A DNA stretch of 64,000 bases from Mycoplasma sp. CAG:877 (GCA_000433455.1 HF992497.1:1-64000); one strand, 5' to 3'; counted from the stretch's first letter, positions 1-9,523 are shown. Notes: generated by a model from the sequence alone, not told the origin. Numbers and translations: made by a program.

Positions 1-582
1 ATAACCATAAACGGTAGAATCATCGGCAACAACTCTAACGTATGACTCACCATTATACTCATACTCAACAAGTTGCCTTGGTATAAAATCATCATCTGAA
101 GCAAAACTTGCTGAATCAGCAGTATAGGATCTACCTGTCTCTACTAATTCTCCATTATTAAATGCTGTCTCTAAAGTTAAAGCCTCTTCTTCTCCAATCA
201 CAGTTTGTGGTAATTCACCATAAGTAGCCTCATTTAATCCACCTACTGAAGCTGTAACTCTAAAGTCATTCACATTAGAAGAGTAAGATGTAGCTGGTCT
301 AATACCAATACCTTGACGAGCCGTTGGATTCTGCCAATATCCATTTCCTTGAGCATTAATAACCCAAACATTACCATTACGATTACCGTCAGTATAATAG
401 TGTCCAGAACGAATTGTACTATTACTAAATAAGCGATTACTCTCAGTTCTACCACCATATCCGCCTAATAAAATCGCAAAATCTGTAATCTCTGCTGCCG
501 CACCATATTTATTCTTCTTTATTAACTCAGCCTTACGTACATCTACACTTGTTTCATAGTTATCTAAAAATCTAAATTCCAT
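1..582 (-). CDS. DUF6273-like hypothetical protein, 3' end beyond window
   Basis: An open reading frame runs from an ATG at 582 to the window edge with no stop, giving the first 194 residues. It begins MEFRFLDNYE and contains GHYYTDGNRNG, a VWVIN segment and the motif GIGIRPATSYSS, followed by VEYEYNGESYVRVV. The 'G-x-RPA' strand after a V-x-x-V-N segment resembles DUF6273-type proteins, which in my memory form large, variable paralogous families in uncultured gut Bacillota. No signal peptide is visible. Upstream of the ATG there is only a weak GGTTGGTGAT ribosome site. Function is unknown; the family call is from pattern memory and is tentative. Confidence 0.5.
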   Translation of the reverse strand, partial: MEFRFLDNYETSVDVRKAELIKKNKYGAAAEITDFAILLGGYGGRTESNRLFSNSTIRSGHYYTDGNRNGNVWVINAQGNGYWQNPTARQGIGIRPATSYSSNVNDFRVTASVGGLNEATYGELPQTVIGEEEALTLETAFNNGELVETGRSYTADSASFASDDDFIPRQLVEYEYNGESYVRVVADDSTVYGY

Positions 583-665
583 ATATATCACCAACCTTAT
601 CATATCATAAATAAGAAATAATTTATACAAGTTTTTGCTAAAGAAAATGTCAAAAAAAGTCCAAT

Positions 666-692
666 AGAAAAATAGAGAATCACTTCTCTATT
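666..692 (-). terminator. Intrinsic terminator of leuS
   Basis: A perfect 9-bp hairpin (AATAGAGAA / TTCTCTATT, 4-base loop) overlaps the leuS stop codon and on the minus strand is followed by a T-rich run. It ends the leucine T-box operon. Confidence 0.8.
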
Positions 693-3084
693 TAACAACT
701 ATATTAACTATTTTTCCCTTAATAACAATAACTTTAACTATATCTTTTCCTTCAATATGTTTCCCAACATTCTCTTCATTTAAAGCTTTCTCTTTAATAA
801 TATCTTCATTATCATCAACATGAATTGTAATTGTACCTCTAACTTTACCATTAACTTGAACTGCAATTTCCTTAGTTTCGTCTATAGTCTTAGCTTCATC
901 ATACTTAGGCCAACTACTCTTACAAATTGGACTATTACCAATCATTTCATTTAACTCTTCAGTAATATGTGGAGCAAATGGATATAATAATGTTAATAAT
1001 ACTGTATAATCATCTTTACTAATAGATTCTACTGCATAATATTCATTAACTAATTTCATTAATTCAGATATAGCCGTATTATATTTTAAAGTCTCAATAT
1101 CATCAGATACTTTCTTAATAGTTTTATTTATAATACCTTCAAAACTACTAGTATATCCTTTATTATCATTTAATCTTTCATTTAATCTATAAACTCTATC
1201 TAAGAAACGACTAATTCCTTTAACACCTTGTTCATTCCATGGAGCCTCTAATCCATAATCACCCATAAATAATACATAAGTTCTTAAGGTATCGGCACCA
1301 TACTCATCTACTATTGTATTAGGATCGATTGTATTACCACGGGATTTACTCATTTTTTCTCCATCTGGTCCTAAAATAAGTCCTTGAGCAGTTCTTCTCT
1401 TATAAGGTTCACTAGTAGGAACTAATCCTAAATCATATAAGAAATGATACCAGAATCTAGAGTAAATTACGTGTCTAGTAACATGTTCCATACCACCATT
1501 ATACCAATCAACTGGCATCCAGTAATTAAGTTTTTCACGTGATGCAAATTCTTTATCATTATGTGGATCAATATATCTCAAGAAATACCAACTAGACCCA
1601 GCCCATTGAGGCATAGTATCAGTCTCTCTCCTTGCATCTCTTCCACACTTAGGACATTTACAATTAACGAAACTATCTATCTTAGCAAGTGGACTTTCTC
1701 CATCTGTACCAACTTCAAAATTACTAACTTCAGGTAATCTTAAAGGTAACTCTTCATATGGAACAGCAACATCTCCACAATGTTCACAATGAATTATTGG
1801 AATTGGTTCTCCCCAATATCTTTGTCTATTAAATGCCCAGTCCTTCATCTTATATTGAACAGCTTTTTCTCCAACACCTTTTTCTTTTAAGTATTCAATT
1901 ACCTTTTCAATAGCATCTTTCTTATTCAAACCATCTAAGAAACCTGAATTAATATGAACTCCATCACCTGTATAAGCCTCTTTCTCAATATCTCCACCTT
2001 CAATAACTGGAATAATATCAATACCAAACTTAGTCGCAAATTCATAGTCTCTTGTATCATGAGCAGGTACAGCCATAATTGCTCCAGTACCATAACCCAT
2101 CATTACATAATCTGCAATATAAATTGGAATCTCTGCTCCATTAACTGGATTAATCGCAACTAAACCATCAATTCTAACACCAGTCTTATCTTTCGCAAGT
2201 TGAACACGTTCAAACTCAGTCTTCTTCTTAGCCTCTTCTCTATAAGCCATAATCTCATCCATATTTTTAACCATATCTTTATGATTATCAATAATATGAT
2301 GTTCAGGAGCAACTACCATAAAAGTAGCCCCAAATAAAGTATCAGGACGAGTAGTATAAACTTTTAATACTTCATCTAAGTCTTTTACTTTAAAATCAAC
2401 ATAAGCACCAGTAGATTTACCAATCCAATTCTCTTGTTGTAACTTAATATTAGGTAAATAATCAACCTCTTTTAAACCTTCAAGTAACTTATCAGCATAC
2501 TCTGTAATTCTCAAATACCAAACATCTTTTTCTTTTTGAATAACTTGTGAATGACAAATATCACATTTACCACCTTGTGAATCCTCATTTGCTAAAACTA
2601 CTCTACAACTAGGACAATAATTAACTAATGTTGTAGCTCTAAAAGCAAGACCCTTTTCAAACATCTTTAAAAATATCCATTGAGTCCATTTATAATATCC
2701 TTCATCTGTAGTATCAATAACTCTAGACCAATCAAATGAAAAACCAACTTTCTTTAATTGTCCAGCAAACACTTCAATATTTCTATCAGTTAAAACTCTA
2801 GGATGAATATTTTGTTTTATTGCTGAATTCTCTGTAGGTAAACCAAATGCATCATATCCAATAGGAAATAAAACGTTATACCCCTCTAGTCTTCTCTTTC
2901 TAGCAACAACTTCCAATCCAGAATAAGCCTTAATATGACCTAAATGCATACCAACTCCAGATGGATAAGGAAATTCAACCAATCCATAAAACTTAGGCTT
3001 ACTATAATCATCTAACGCCTTAAAACACTCATTATCATTCCAATACTTTTGCCATTTTTTTTCTATTTCTTTAAAATTATACAT
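688..3084 (-). CDS. leuS: Leucyl-tRNA synthetase
   Basis: Class I aminoacyl-tRNA synthetase that charges tRNA-Leu in the cytoplasm. The 798-residue product is near the usual bacterial length. Visible landmarks are the HLGH signature (residues 47-50), a CPSC...CDIC zinc-ribbon-like pair near residues 155-180, the CP1 editing region with a TTRPDT motif, a second Cys cluster (CKCPKCG), and KMSKS at 577-581 followed by RGN. The start overlaps the preceding small membrane-protein gene by 8 bp, so the two are co-transcribed and probably translationally coupled. The operon is preceded by a T-box leader that should respond to uncharged tRNA-Leu. A hairpin terminator overlaps its stop codon. Confidence 0.98.
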   Translation of the reverse strand: MYNFKEIEKKWQKYWNDNECFKALDDYSKPKFYGLVEFPYPSGVGMHLGHIKAYSGLEVVARKRRLEGYNVLFPIGYDAFGLPTENSAIKQNIHPRVLTDRNIEVFAGQLKKVGFSFDWSRVIDTTDEGYYKWTQWIFLKMFEKGLAFRATTLVNYCPSCRVVLANEDSQGGKCDICHSQVIQKEKDVWYLRITEYADKLLEGLKEVDYLPNIKLQQENWIGKSTGAYVDFKVKDLDEVLKVYTTRPDTLFGATFMVVAPEHHIIDNHKDMVKNMDEIMAYREEAKKKTEFERVQLAKDKTGVRIDGLVAINPVNGAEIPIYIADYVMMGYGTGAIMAVPAHDTRDYEFATKFGIDIIPVIEGGDIEKEAYTGDGVHINSGFLDGLNKKDAIEKVIEYLKEKGVGEKAVQYKMKDWAFNRQRYWGEPIPIIHCEHCGDVAVPYEELPLRLPEVSNFEVGTDGESPLAKIDSFVNCKCPKCGRDARRETDTMPQWAGSSWYFLRYIDPHNDKEFASREKLNYWMPVDWYNGGMEHVTRHVIYSRFWYHFLYDLGLVPTSEPYKRRTAQGLILGPDGEKMSKSRGNTIDPNTIVDEYGADTLRTYVLFMGDYGLEAPWNEQGVKGISRFLDRVYRLNERLNDNKGYTSSFEGIINKTIKKVSDDIETLKYNTAISELMKLVNEYYAVESISKDDYTVLLTLLYPFAPHITEELNEMIGNSPICKSSWPKYDEAKTIDETKEIAVQVNGKVRGTITIHVDDNEDIIKEKALNEENVGKHIEGKDIVKVIVIKGKIVNIVVK

Positions 3085-3454
3085 CTTTAATCATTCCTCT
3101 CTTTTTATAAAATCTAAATACTAACCAATAACTTATCATAATAATTGGTATAACCAAAACCAAACACAGTAGTAAAGATAATAAATAACTATCTATAAAC
3201 GAAATAATAGTAACAATAATAGTTATATCTAATGATGAAGTTAATGCAACAATTTGTAACAGTTGATTATAATTAACTTTTTTTAAATCGAGCTTATACT
3301 TATAAACTAAATATCTAATCTCTGCCAGTTCCTTCTTCTCTTTTTTCTTTTTACCTTTATTAGCCCTATACTTCTTCATAGGTACTACAAAAATCATCTC
3401 ATAGAAAAATAGTACTATCAAAAAACAAACTATAAATACAATAACTTCTTTCAT
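3077..3454 (-). CDS. Small conserved membrane protein co-transcribed with leuS
   Basis: 125 residues starting MKEVIVFIV at the ATG at 3454, preceded by GGAGG. One hydrophobic segment lies at the N-terminus (about 3-24), then a strongly basic stretch (KKYRANKGKKKKEKK), a central YKYKLDLKKVNY segment, and two further hydrophobic segments at about 68-110. The topology resembles a small EMC3/YidC-like or DUF106-like membrane protein, but I cannot assign a family. It lies directly behind a T-box and overlaps leuS by 8 bp, so it is made whenever leucine charging is low. Its function is unknown; the genetic link to LeuRS is the main clue. Confidence 0.75.
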   Translation of the reverse strand: MKEVIVFIVCFLIVLFFYEMIFVVPMKKYRANKGKKKKEKKELAEIRYLVYKYKLDLKKVNYNQLLQIVALTSSLDITIIVTIISFIDSYLLSLLLCLVLVIPIIMISYWLVFRFYKKRGMIKDV

Positions 3455-3464
3455 AAAAACCTCC

Positions 3465-3681
3465 AAAAAAAACGTCCTTATCAAACATAAGGACGAAATA
3501 TTCGCGGTACCACCTTACTTCATAGTATAAAACTATGCAGCTTTAATAGATATAATGGTCTTACCCAACTATTACAAAATTAGTCAAGTTCACAATCCAA
3601 ATATACTTATTTCCACCACCCATAAGCTCTCTAAAATATTTAAAAAATTGCTACTACTACTAACAATATTCAAAAAACATA
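3465..3681 (-). promoter_or_regulatory. T-box riboswitch (leucine) with terminator
   Basis: The minus strand carries the T-box core AAGGTGGTACCGCG (around 3502-3515) directly before a perfect 9-bp terminator hairpin (CGTCCTTAT / ATAAGGACG) and a run of eight T. Upstream is an AGAGAG-type stem I start and a GGTGG element. A TGAACTTGA stretch could hold the leucine codon CTT as specifier, but I did not fold the stem, so this is tentative. Uncharged tRNA-Leu is expected to favour the antiterminator and switch on the membrane protein and leuS. Confidence 0.88.
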
Positions 3682-3686
3682 CACCT

Positions 3687-3715
3687 AGTATAGTAGATTT
3701 TCCAAACTTTTTCAA
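3687..3715 (-). promoter_or_regulatory. Promoter of the leuS T-box operon
   Basis: On the minus strand TTGAAA (3710-3715) and TATACT (3687-3692) are separated by exactly 17 bp. The predicted start, near 3680, lies just ahead of the T-box leader and behind the GH31 stop codon at 3726. Confidence 0.7.
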
Positions 3716-3725
3716 GTACTTTTTA

Positions 3726-6149
3726 CTATACTTCACTCATATATTCAATTAATCTTAAGAAAAGAGTGATATATTCCTTAGAAAGTTTCTTATTTTTTAA
3801 CTTTCTAATCGCAATTCTCTTCTTCTTTAAAGGTAATTCTCCAAACATAATATCTGCTATTTCTTCTTTTAAATATGTATTAATCTTTAAATCCATCAAG
3901 ATACTCTTAACATCATCATTAATTAATCTCATCGCATCTATTTCAATGTCTTTACCTTTACAATTTATTGTTAACTGTCCAACTGAAGGACAATTCTTTA
4001 TTTCAACAACGAAGTCATTAGCATCAACATAACTAACAATATCTATTTTTTCATTATTAAAGTATGCTGTAACACTATCTGCTTGTTTAGTATTTCTAAA
4101 TACCATTTTATAATTTCTTCTATCTGGTACAATACCACTCTTACCTTCAATAGATCGAATAATTACTGTATAGTTATTACGTAAATAGTTATAATCAATT
4201 GATGTTTTTAAGAAATAACCTTCTTTATATAAAGCTGTAACTCCATCATCTTCATACAATGTATAAGTATTACTTACTCCTGGGAATATTTGAATCTCTA
4301 AATCAGTAGGAATACCAGTATTATTATAATCACTTCTATTTGATAATGGTATTATTGAACCAGCATGAGCAAATACTGGATAATCTTCTTCTTTAAAGAA
4401 AGATATATACTTCTTATTACCTGGAAATTTCTTACCAGTAATTAAATCATACCAAATACCATCTGGTATAAAAAATCTATGTAAGGTACGATTCATTACT
4501 GTATCCATCTTATCAAGAATTGGACAAACTAATAATTGTGATCCAAAGTAATATTGATTTCTATACAATTCATCATCATAAACCCACATATAATTATAAT
4601 AAAATGGTTGAATTAATGGTACACCGGATCTTGTATAATTATATGCTTCTGTATATAAATATGGTATTAATCTATGTCTAAGTCTTAAATAATCAGCTGC
4701 TATAGATTCTATCTGTGCATCCCATAACCAAGGTTCTTTCTTATAATAATCTCCTCTAGCTCCATGGAATCTTAGTATTGGACCAAATGTACTTAGTTGT
4801 AAATAACGAACATATAAATCTCCCTCTTCTATACCACCATGGTTTCCTCCAACATCATGACTCCACCAACTAACACCTATATTAGCAGCATTTAAATATC
4901 TAAAAGGCAGTTTCTTTAACTCTTCCCAACTAATCTCACTAGAGCCACCATATAATATGCCATATCTATGAGGAGCATAAACAGGTCCACGTGACAATAA
5001 CATCCCTCTTTTACTAACATTTCTCTTAGAATCTAAATATAAATAATGTGTTGTAGCCCATAAATTAACTGGGTTTTTAACATCACCATAATAGTCATTC
5101 CAAAAGAAATCAACACCATAAGACTCTAATGGATGTAAAAACATCTTAAAAACAACATCTAAAAGTTTAGGATTTAACGGATCAAACTTAATAATTGTAT
5201 TCTCTGGTAAAGACAAATACTCAATAGCTTGTTTATAAAACATCTCATGTGGAAAAATACCCTCAGTAGGATTAATACATAATCCAACTCTAATACCTCT
5301 AACATGAAATTGATCTATCATCTTTTTAGGATCCATAAACAATTCATTATTAAAAGAAAATCCCGATTTAAGTCCCTTATAATCACCAATATTTCTATAA
5401 TGCCAATCATTATCAAATAAAACTATTGATATAGGTATTCTCTTTCTTTCAAAGTTACGAATCAAAACCGGTACACTCTTATCATCATAAGTAATATTTC
5501 TACTCCACCAATTTCCAAGTGCATATCTTGGTATCAAAGATGGAGAACCTGTTATTTTAAAATAATCTGATAAAGCATGTTTAAAATCTCTATCATACAT
5601 AAATACATATATATCAGTATGATCTTTTGGAGAATCCGCTAAAGTACCATCCTCCATAATAATCTTATTATAACTATCATCAATAGAAGCAAAACCATCC
5701 AATGAATATAATCCCTTTAAATATGTTGGATCGTTTTCAACATCAATAGAAATCATATTACCATTCAAATTTCTTGCTTCAACTTGTCCAACAAACCAGT
5801 CTTTATTTCGATCCTTTTCATGACTAGCCAAAGTTATTTTTAAATTTCTCATAGGATCTATCTTAGTACCAATAAAAGGCTTTTCCTTAACATAAACTAA
5901 AGAAAAATACTTAGTAGTAATCTCTAAAAGGTTACTATCTTGACGCACAGAAAAATTAACTGGTCCTATATCTCTTCTTAAAACCAATTGTGTTGGTCTA
6001 TCAATAAATTGTCCACTAGGTGAATATTCCAAACGTATAACTCTCTCCGTAATAACAGAAACACGGAAAAACTTACCTTGAATAACATTTTTACTATTAC
6101 ACTTAGTTTTTGTATAATCAACTTCAAATTGTTTCCCAAGTGGATACAT
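3726..6149 (-). CDS. Glycoside hydrolase family 31 protein, acid/base residue apparently replaced
   Basis: 807-residue cytoplasmic protein (no signal peptide) with GH31 architecture: N-terminal beta domain, TIM barrel (about 210-520) and C-terminal beta domains. The nucleophile motif FFWNDYYGD is present with Asp352, and the barrel ends with WWSHDVGG. In relatives the HRY...W segment carries the general acid/base Asp in an FSGDT-type motif; here the same-length segment reads LYGGSSE, with Ser403 in the Asp position. It may therefore be catalytically altered or inactive. GH31 enzymes normally cleave alpha-glucosides or alpha-xylosides. The ATG at 6149 is preferred because AGAGGTG lies 6 bases upstream; a GTG at 6158 is an alternative. 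Confidence 0.85.
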   Translation of the reverse strand: MYPLGKQFEVDYTKTKCNSKNVIQGKFFRVSVITERVIRLEYSPSGQFIDRPTQLVLRRDIGPVNFSVRQDSNLLEITTKYFSLVYVKEKPFIGTKIDPMRNLKITLASHEKDRNKDWFVGQVEARNLNGNMISIDVENDPTYLKGLYSLDGFASIDDSYNKIIMEDGTLADSPKDHTDIYVFMYDRDFKHALSDYFKITGSPSLIPRYALGNWWSRNITYDDKSVPVLIRNFERKRIPISIVLFDNDWHYRNIGDYKGLKSGFSFNNELFMDPKKMIDQFHVRGIRVGLCINPTEGIFPHEMFYKQAIEYLSLPENTIIKFDPLNPKLLDVVFKMFLHPLESYGVDFFWNDYYGDVKNPVNLWATTHYLYLDSKRNVSKRGMLLSRGPVYAPHRYGILYGGSSEISWEELKKLPFRYLNAANIGVSWWSHDVGGNHGGIEEGDLYVRYLQLSTFGPILRFHGARGDYYKKEPWLWDAQIESIAADYLRLRHRLIPYLYTEAYNYTRSGVPLIQPFYYNYMWVYDDELYRNQYYFGSQLLVCPILDKMDTVMNRTLHRFFIPDGIWYDLITGKKFPGNKKYISFFKEEDYPVFAHAGSIIPLSNRSDYNNTGIPTDLEIQIFPGVSNTYTLYEDDGVTALYKEGYFLKTSIDYNYLRNNYTVIIRSIEGKSGIVPDRRNYKMVFRNTKQADSVTAYFNNEKIDIVSYVDANDFVVEIKNCPSVGQLTINCKGKDIEIDAMRLINDDVKSILMDLKINTYLKEEIADIMFGELPLKKKRIAIRKLKNKKLSKEYITLFLRLIEYMSEV

Positions 6150-6209
6150 ACCCAACACCTCTTAATATTCTAGTAACATAATATCATATATTTATAAATA
6201 TTCCAAGAA

Positions 6210-7337
6210 CTAGTCATTCAAAAATTGTACATAATATTCCTCATAAGAAATATTATTTTCATAAATATATTTAGCTATTTTTTTACCTACATAACGGTAA
6301 TGCCAAGGCTCAGCTCTAAATCCAGTATATGACATTTTCTTATTAGTAAATCTCAAAATAAACCCATACTTATAAGCATTATCAAGCATCCATCCATACT
6401 CTTCTGATTGAGCAAATACATTACTTGTAGTACTTCCAATATCAAAAGCAAGACCAGTCTGATGTTCAGAATATCCAGGAAAAGCAACATATCTATTTAC
6501 ATATCCATCCCCATATAATTCTTTATAATATACACATAATTCTTCTTGATCTTTATATGAACGATAACTAGAATTAATAACTAATCCTAACCCCTCTTTT
6601 TTAGCAGCAGCATACATCTGTTCAAAAGCAACAACAGCCTCTCTACTACCCTTTTGAACTTCTCCATTAGTATACTCCTCATCAAACTCGACTAAATCAT
6701 CAGGAACAAACTCCTCACTTAACACATAATGTTTATTAACTAACATTTCCTTAGAAAATTTACTAACTTTAGTAGGATTAACATAATCAGCATTATCCAT
6801 ACCTAAATTAACACAAACAACAGTAGTCTCTTCATCCTCACCAGTTTCTCTAGAGTATTTAACATATCGATCATAGTATTTTAACTTAGCATAACTAATA
6901 CTATAAAACTCTTCTAAGTATTTAATCTTCTCTCTTTTAGCAAAATCACTAACATCATCATCATTGCCATGACTAAGTATCAAAGAAATATTATTATTAC
7001 TATAACCTCTCTTAATTAAAGTATTGATATTTTTAATTAGATTCTTTTGATCCTGATACTCAATCTTAGCATAACTATCTAAATTACTCTCCATGTAATA
7101 CTTACTTTGAAAAGCAGCATCAAGAGTCTTACTATAATTAATATTTTTTACATAGTCCTTTTTACCATAAAACAATACTTTAGTAGCAGCCCCATAACTA
7201 TAACCAAGCTTAGTAATACCCCTAACCTGATACATATAAAAACAAAATACTCCTAAAAAGAAGATTAAAATAACAAATAAAACCTTCAAAACACCGACAA
7301 CTGGTCTCTTCAACTTTAACTTTCGCTTTTTTGCCAA
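6210..7337 (-). CDS. VanY-type D-Ala-D-Ala carboxypeptidase, membrane-anchored (peptidase M15)
   Basis: 375 residues. A basic N-terminus (KKRKLKLKR) is followed by one transmembrane segment at about 17-37, so the catalytic domain lies outside the cell. The C-terminal domain shows the M15B/VanY motifs: SSYRSY with Arg259, SEHQTGLAFDIG with zinc ligands His292 and Asp299, and EPWHYRYV with Glu343 and His346. All are intact, so a working zinc D,D-carboxypeptidase trimming peptidoglycan stem peptides is expected. The middle region (about 60-230) is not recognised. The start is a TTG at 7337 with GGTGAT upstream. It is divergent from the radical SAM gene. Confidence 0.9.
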   Translation of the reverse strand: MAKKRKLKLKRPVVGVLKVLFVILIFFLGVFCFYMYQVRGITKLGYSYGAATKVLFYGKKDYVKNINYSKTLDAAFQSKYYMESNLDSYAKIEYQDQKNLIKNINTLIKRGYSNNNISLILSHGNDDDVSDFAKREKIKYLEEFYSISYAKLKYYDRYVKYSRETGEDEETTVVCVNLGMDNADYVNPTKVSKFSKEMLVNKHYVLSEEFVPDDLVEFDEEYTNGEVQKGSREAVVAFEQMYAAAKKEGLGLVINSSYRSYKDQEELCVYYKELYGDGYVNRYVAFPGYSEHQTGLAFDIGSTTSNVFAQSEEYGWMLDNAYKYGFILRFTNKKMSYTGFRAEPWHYRYVGKKIAKYIYENNISYEEYYVQFLND

Positions 7338-7413
7338 ACAAGATCACCTACCATACATAAAGTATATCACAAAAACACACATTTTTATGATAAAATATGA
7401 GATGGTGATGTAA

Positions 7414-8361
7414 ATGACAAATCCATTTAAATATAGTAATACTAACAAAAGATATCATACTCTAGATTACTACTATAAAAATAGATTCAATGAGAAAGTG
7501 TTTAAGGTTAGTCTTGATGCCGGTTTTAGTTGTCCAAACATAGATGGAACAGTTGGCTATAATGGTTGTATATATTGTTCAAAACTTGGCTCTGGAGAAT
7601 TTGCTGGTAATAAAAATGAACCTATCGAAGTACAGTTCAATAAAGTAAAAGAAATAATGTTAAAGAAATGGCCTAAAGCCAAATACATTGGTTATTTTCA
7701 AGCTCATACTAATACTTATGCTAAAGTAGAAAAATTAAAAGAATTGTATGAAAAAATCCTAAGTCAAGAAAACGTAATCGGTCTAAATATTGCAACCCGT
7801 CCAGATGCCATATCAAATGAATGCCTAGATTATCTAGAAGAATTAAATAAAAAGACTTATTTAACAATTGAACTAGGTCTTCAAACAACAAATGAAAAAA
7901 CATCTAAATTAATAAATAGATGTCATACTCTTACTTGCTTTGAAGAAATGGTAAATAAACTAAGAAAAAGAAATATTGATGTTGTTGTTCATATTATTAA
8001 TGGTCTTCCATATGAAACAAAAGAAGATATGTTAAACACCATAAAATATCTAAATAAATTAGACATTCAAGGTATAAAAATACATATGCTAAGTATTCTA
8101 AAAGATACCCCATTAGAAAAACTCTACGAAAAAGAACACTTTAAAATGTTAACAAAAGAAGAATATATTGATATTGTAATAGACCAATTAGAATTATTAA
8201 GACCAGAAATAGTAATTCATCGTATAACAGGAGATCCAAAAATAGATGACTTAGTAGAACCAAATTGGTTAATAAAGAAATTTGGCGTTTTAAATGATAT
8301 CGATAAAGAAATGGTAAAAAGAGATACTTATCAAGGAAAAAAACTAAATGAAAATATTTAA
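7414..8361 (+). CDS. TIGR01212-family (YtqA-like) radical SAM protein
   Basis: 315 residues with an N-terminal radical SAM cluster whose cysteines are Cys40, Cys52 and Cys55 (CX11CX2C), the longer-spaced pattern typical of the YtqA/TIGR01212 family. Further family features are GSGEFAG after the cluster, a YFQAHTNTY segment, NIATRPDA and ELGLQT. The biochemical role of the family is not settled; it binds a 4Fe-4S cluster and S-adenosylmethionine. It overlaps the downstream DUF1294 gene by 14 bp, so the two form a small operon. Confidence 0.9.
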   Translation: MTNPFKYSNTNKRYHTLDYYYKNRFNEKVFKVSLDAGFSCPNIDGTVGYNGCIYCSKLGSGEFAGNKNEPIEVQFNKVKEIMLKKWPKAKYIGYFQAHTNTYAKVEKLKELYEKILSQENVIGLNIATRPDAISNECLDYLEELNKKTYLTIELGLQTTNEKTSKLINRCHTLTCFEEMVNKLRKRNIDVVVHIINGLPYETKEDMLNTIKYLNKLDIQGIKIHMLSILKDTPLEKLYEKEHFKMLTKEEYIDIVIDQLELLRPEIVIHRITGDPKIDDLVEPNWLIKKFGVLNDIDKEMVKRDTYQGKKLNENI

Positions 8362-8608
8362 TTACTACTTAATATTAATAAATATTATTGGTTTTATTTT
8401 AATACTAGTTGATAAAATAAAAGCTTGTAAAAATAAATGGCGTATCAAAGAAAACACTCTTCTTTTCATATCAATAATTGGTGGCAGTATTGGAGAACTC
8501 ATATCTATGTTAATTTTCCATCATAAAACGAAAAAGAATAAATTCATAATATTTATTCCTCTTCTCATCTTAATTCAAATAATTATATATTTATATCTAA
8601 AAAAATAG
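8348..8608 (+). CDS. DUF1294 small membrane protein
   Basis: 86 residues with three hydrophobic segments (about 5-22, 37-60 and 67-84). The motif DKIKACKNKWRIKE followed by a GGS-x-GE loop and an HHKTKK segment is typical of DUF1294. No function is established for the family. Its start lies inside the radical SAM gene, indicating translational coupling, and a bidirectional terminator follows the stop. Confidence 0.85.
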   Translation: MKIFNYYLILINIIGFILILVDKIKACKNKWRIKENTLLFISIIGGSIGELISMLIFHHKTKKNKFIIFIPLLILIQIIIYLYLKK

Positions 8609-8630
8609 AAGCATACACTTCTATTTTTCA
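8600..8630. terminator. Bidirectional terminator between convergent genes
   Basis: AATAGAAG / CTTCTATT hairpin (8 bp, 6-base loop) with an A-run on the left and a T-run on the right. It can end both the plus-strand radical SAM/DUF1294 operon and the minus-strand NfeD/paraslipin operon. Confidence 0.85.
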
Positions 8631-9523
8631 TTTTTCTTATCTTTTGGTTTATCAATCATTTCATTAATAGTAGTACCAATTGTTGCTAGATTTTGTAATT
8701 CACTAGGAACAATAATCTTAGTTGCATTACCATTAGCAACTTTTACCATTGCTTCATAGCTCTTATATTTTAAAACTGCATCATCCATACCAGCACTCTT
8801 TAATAATTTTAACCCTTCAGCAGTTGCTTCTTGAATTTTAAGAATTGCAGTAGCTTCACCTTCTGCTTCTCTAATATGAGTCTCACGTTTAGCATCTGCT
8901 CTTAAAATAGCACTCTCTTTTTCACCTTCAGCAATCAATATAGCCGCTTTCTTTTCACCTTCAGCTTTTAAGATAGCTTCACGTCTTTCACGTTCTGCTC
9001 TCATTTGTTTTTCCATAGCTTCTTGAATATCCTTAGGTGGTAATATGTTCTTTACCTCTACACGATTAACTTTAATTCCCCAAGGATCAGTAGCTTCATC
9101 TAAAATAGCTCTCATCTTCGCATTAATAACATCACGTGAAGTTAAAGTCTCATCTAACTCTAACTCACCAATAATATTACGTAAAGTTGTAGCAGTTAAG
9201 TTTTCAATCGCATTAACAGGATTTTCAACTCCATAAGTATAAAGTTTAGAATCAGTAATTTGTAAATAAACAACAGTATCAATTTGCATAGTAACATTAT
9301 CTTTTGTAATAACAGGCTGTGGAGCAAAATCACTAACTCTCTCTTTTAAACTAACAACATTCGCAACTCTTTCAAATATAGGTATTACATAATGTAGACC
9401 AGTTTGTATAGTTCTATTATATGCACCTAATCTTTCAACAACTATAGCTTTAGACTGTGGAATAATCTTAATTCCAGAAGCCAAAATTCCAAGAACAACA
9501 AGTATTAATATCAAAACTTCCAT
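8621..9523 (-). CDS. SPFH/band 7 paraslipin (stomatin-like membrane protein)
   Basis: 300 residues. An N-terminal hydrophobic segment (about 2-18) is followed by the SPFH domain (KAIVVERLGAYNRT, then FAPQPVITKDNV) and a long Ala/Glu/Arg-rich helix (about 165-240, repeats of AEGEKKAAIL type) expected to form a coiled coil. The ending EMIDKPKDKKNEK is charged. This is the YbbK/QmcA-type paraslipin that oligomerises in membrane microdomains. It directly follows an NfeD gene, with no spacing between the NfeD stop and this ATG, the usual pairing for this family. Confidence 0.93.
   Translation of the reverse strand: MEVLILILVVLGILASGIKIIPQSKAIVVERLGAYNRTIQTGLHYVIPIFERVANVVSLKERVSDFAPQPVITKDNVTMQIDTVVYLQITDSKLYTYGVENPVNAIENLTATTLRNIIGELELDETLTSRDVINAKMRAILDEATDPWGIKVNRVEVKNILPPKDIQEAMEKQMRAERERREAILKAEGEKKAAILIAEGEKESAILRADAKRETHIREAEGEATAILKIQEATAEGLKLLKSAGMDDAVLKYKSYEAMVKVANGNATKIIVPSELQNLATIGTTINEMIDKPKDKKNEK

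Noticed and set aside
270..458. 62-residue reading frame on the minus strand
   Set aside because: It lies inside the partial DUF6273-like gene in a different frame and has no ribosome site or homology.
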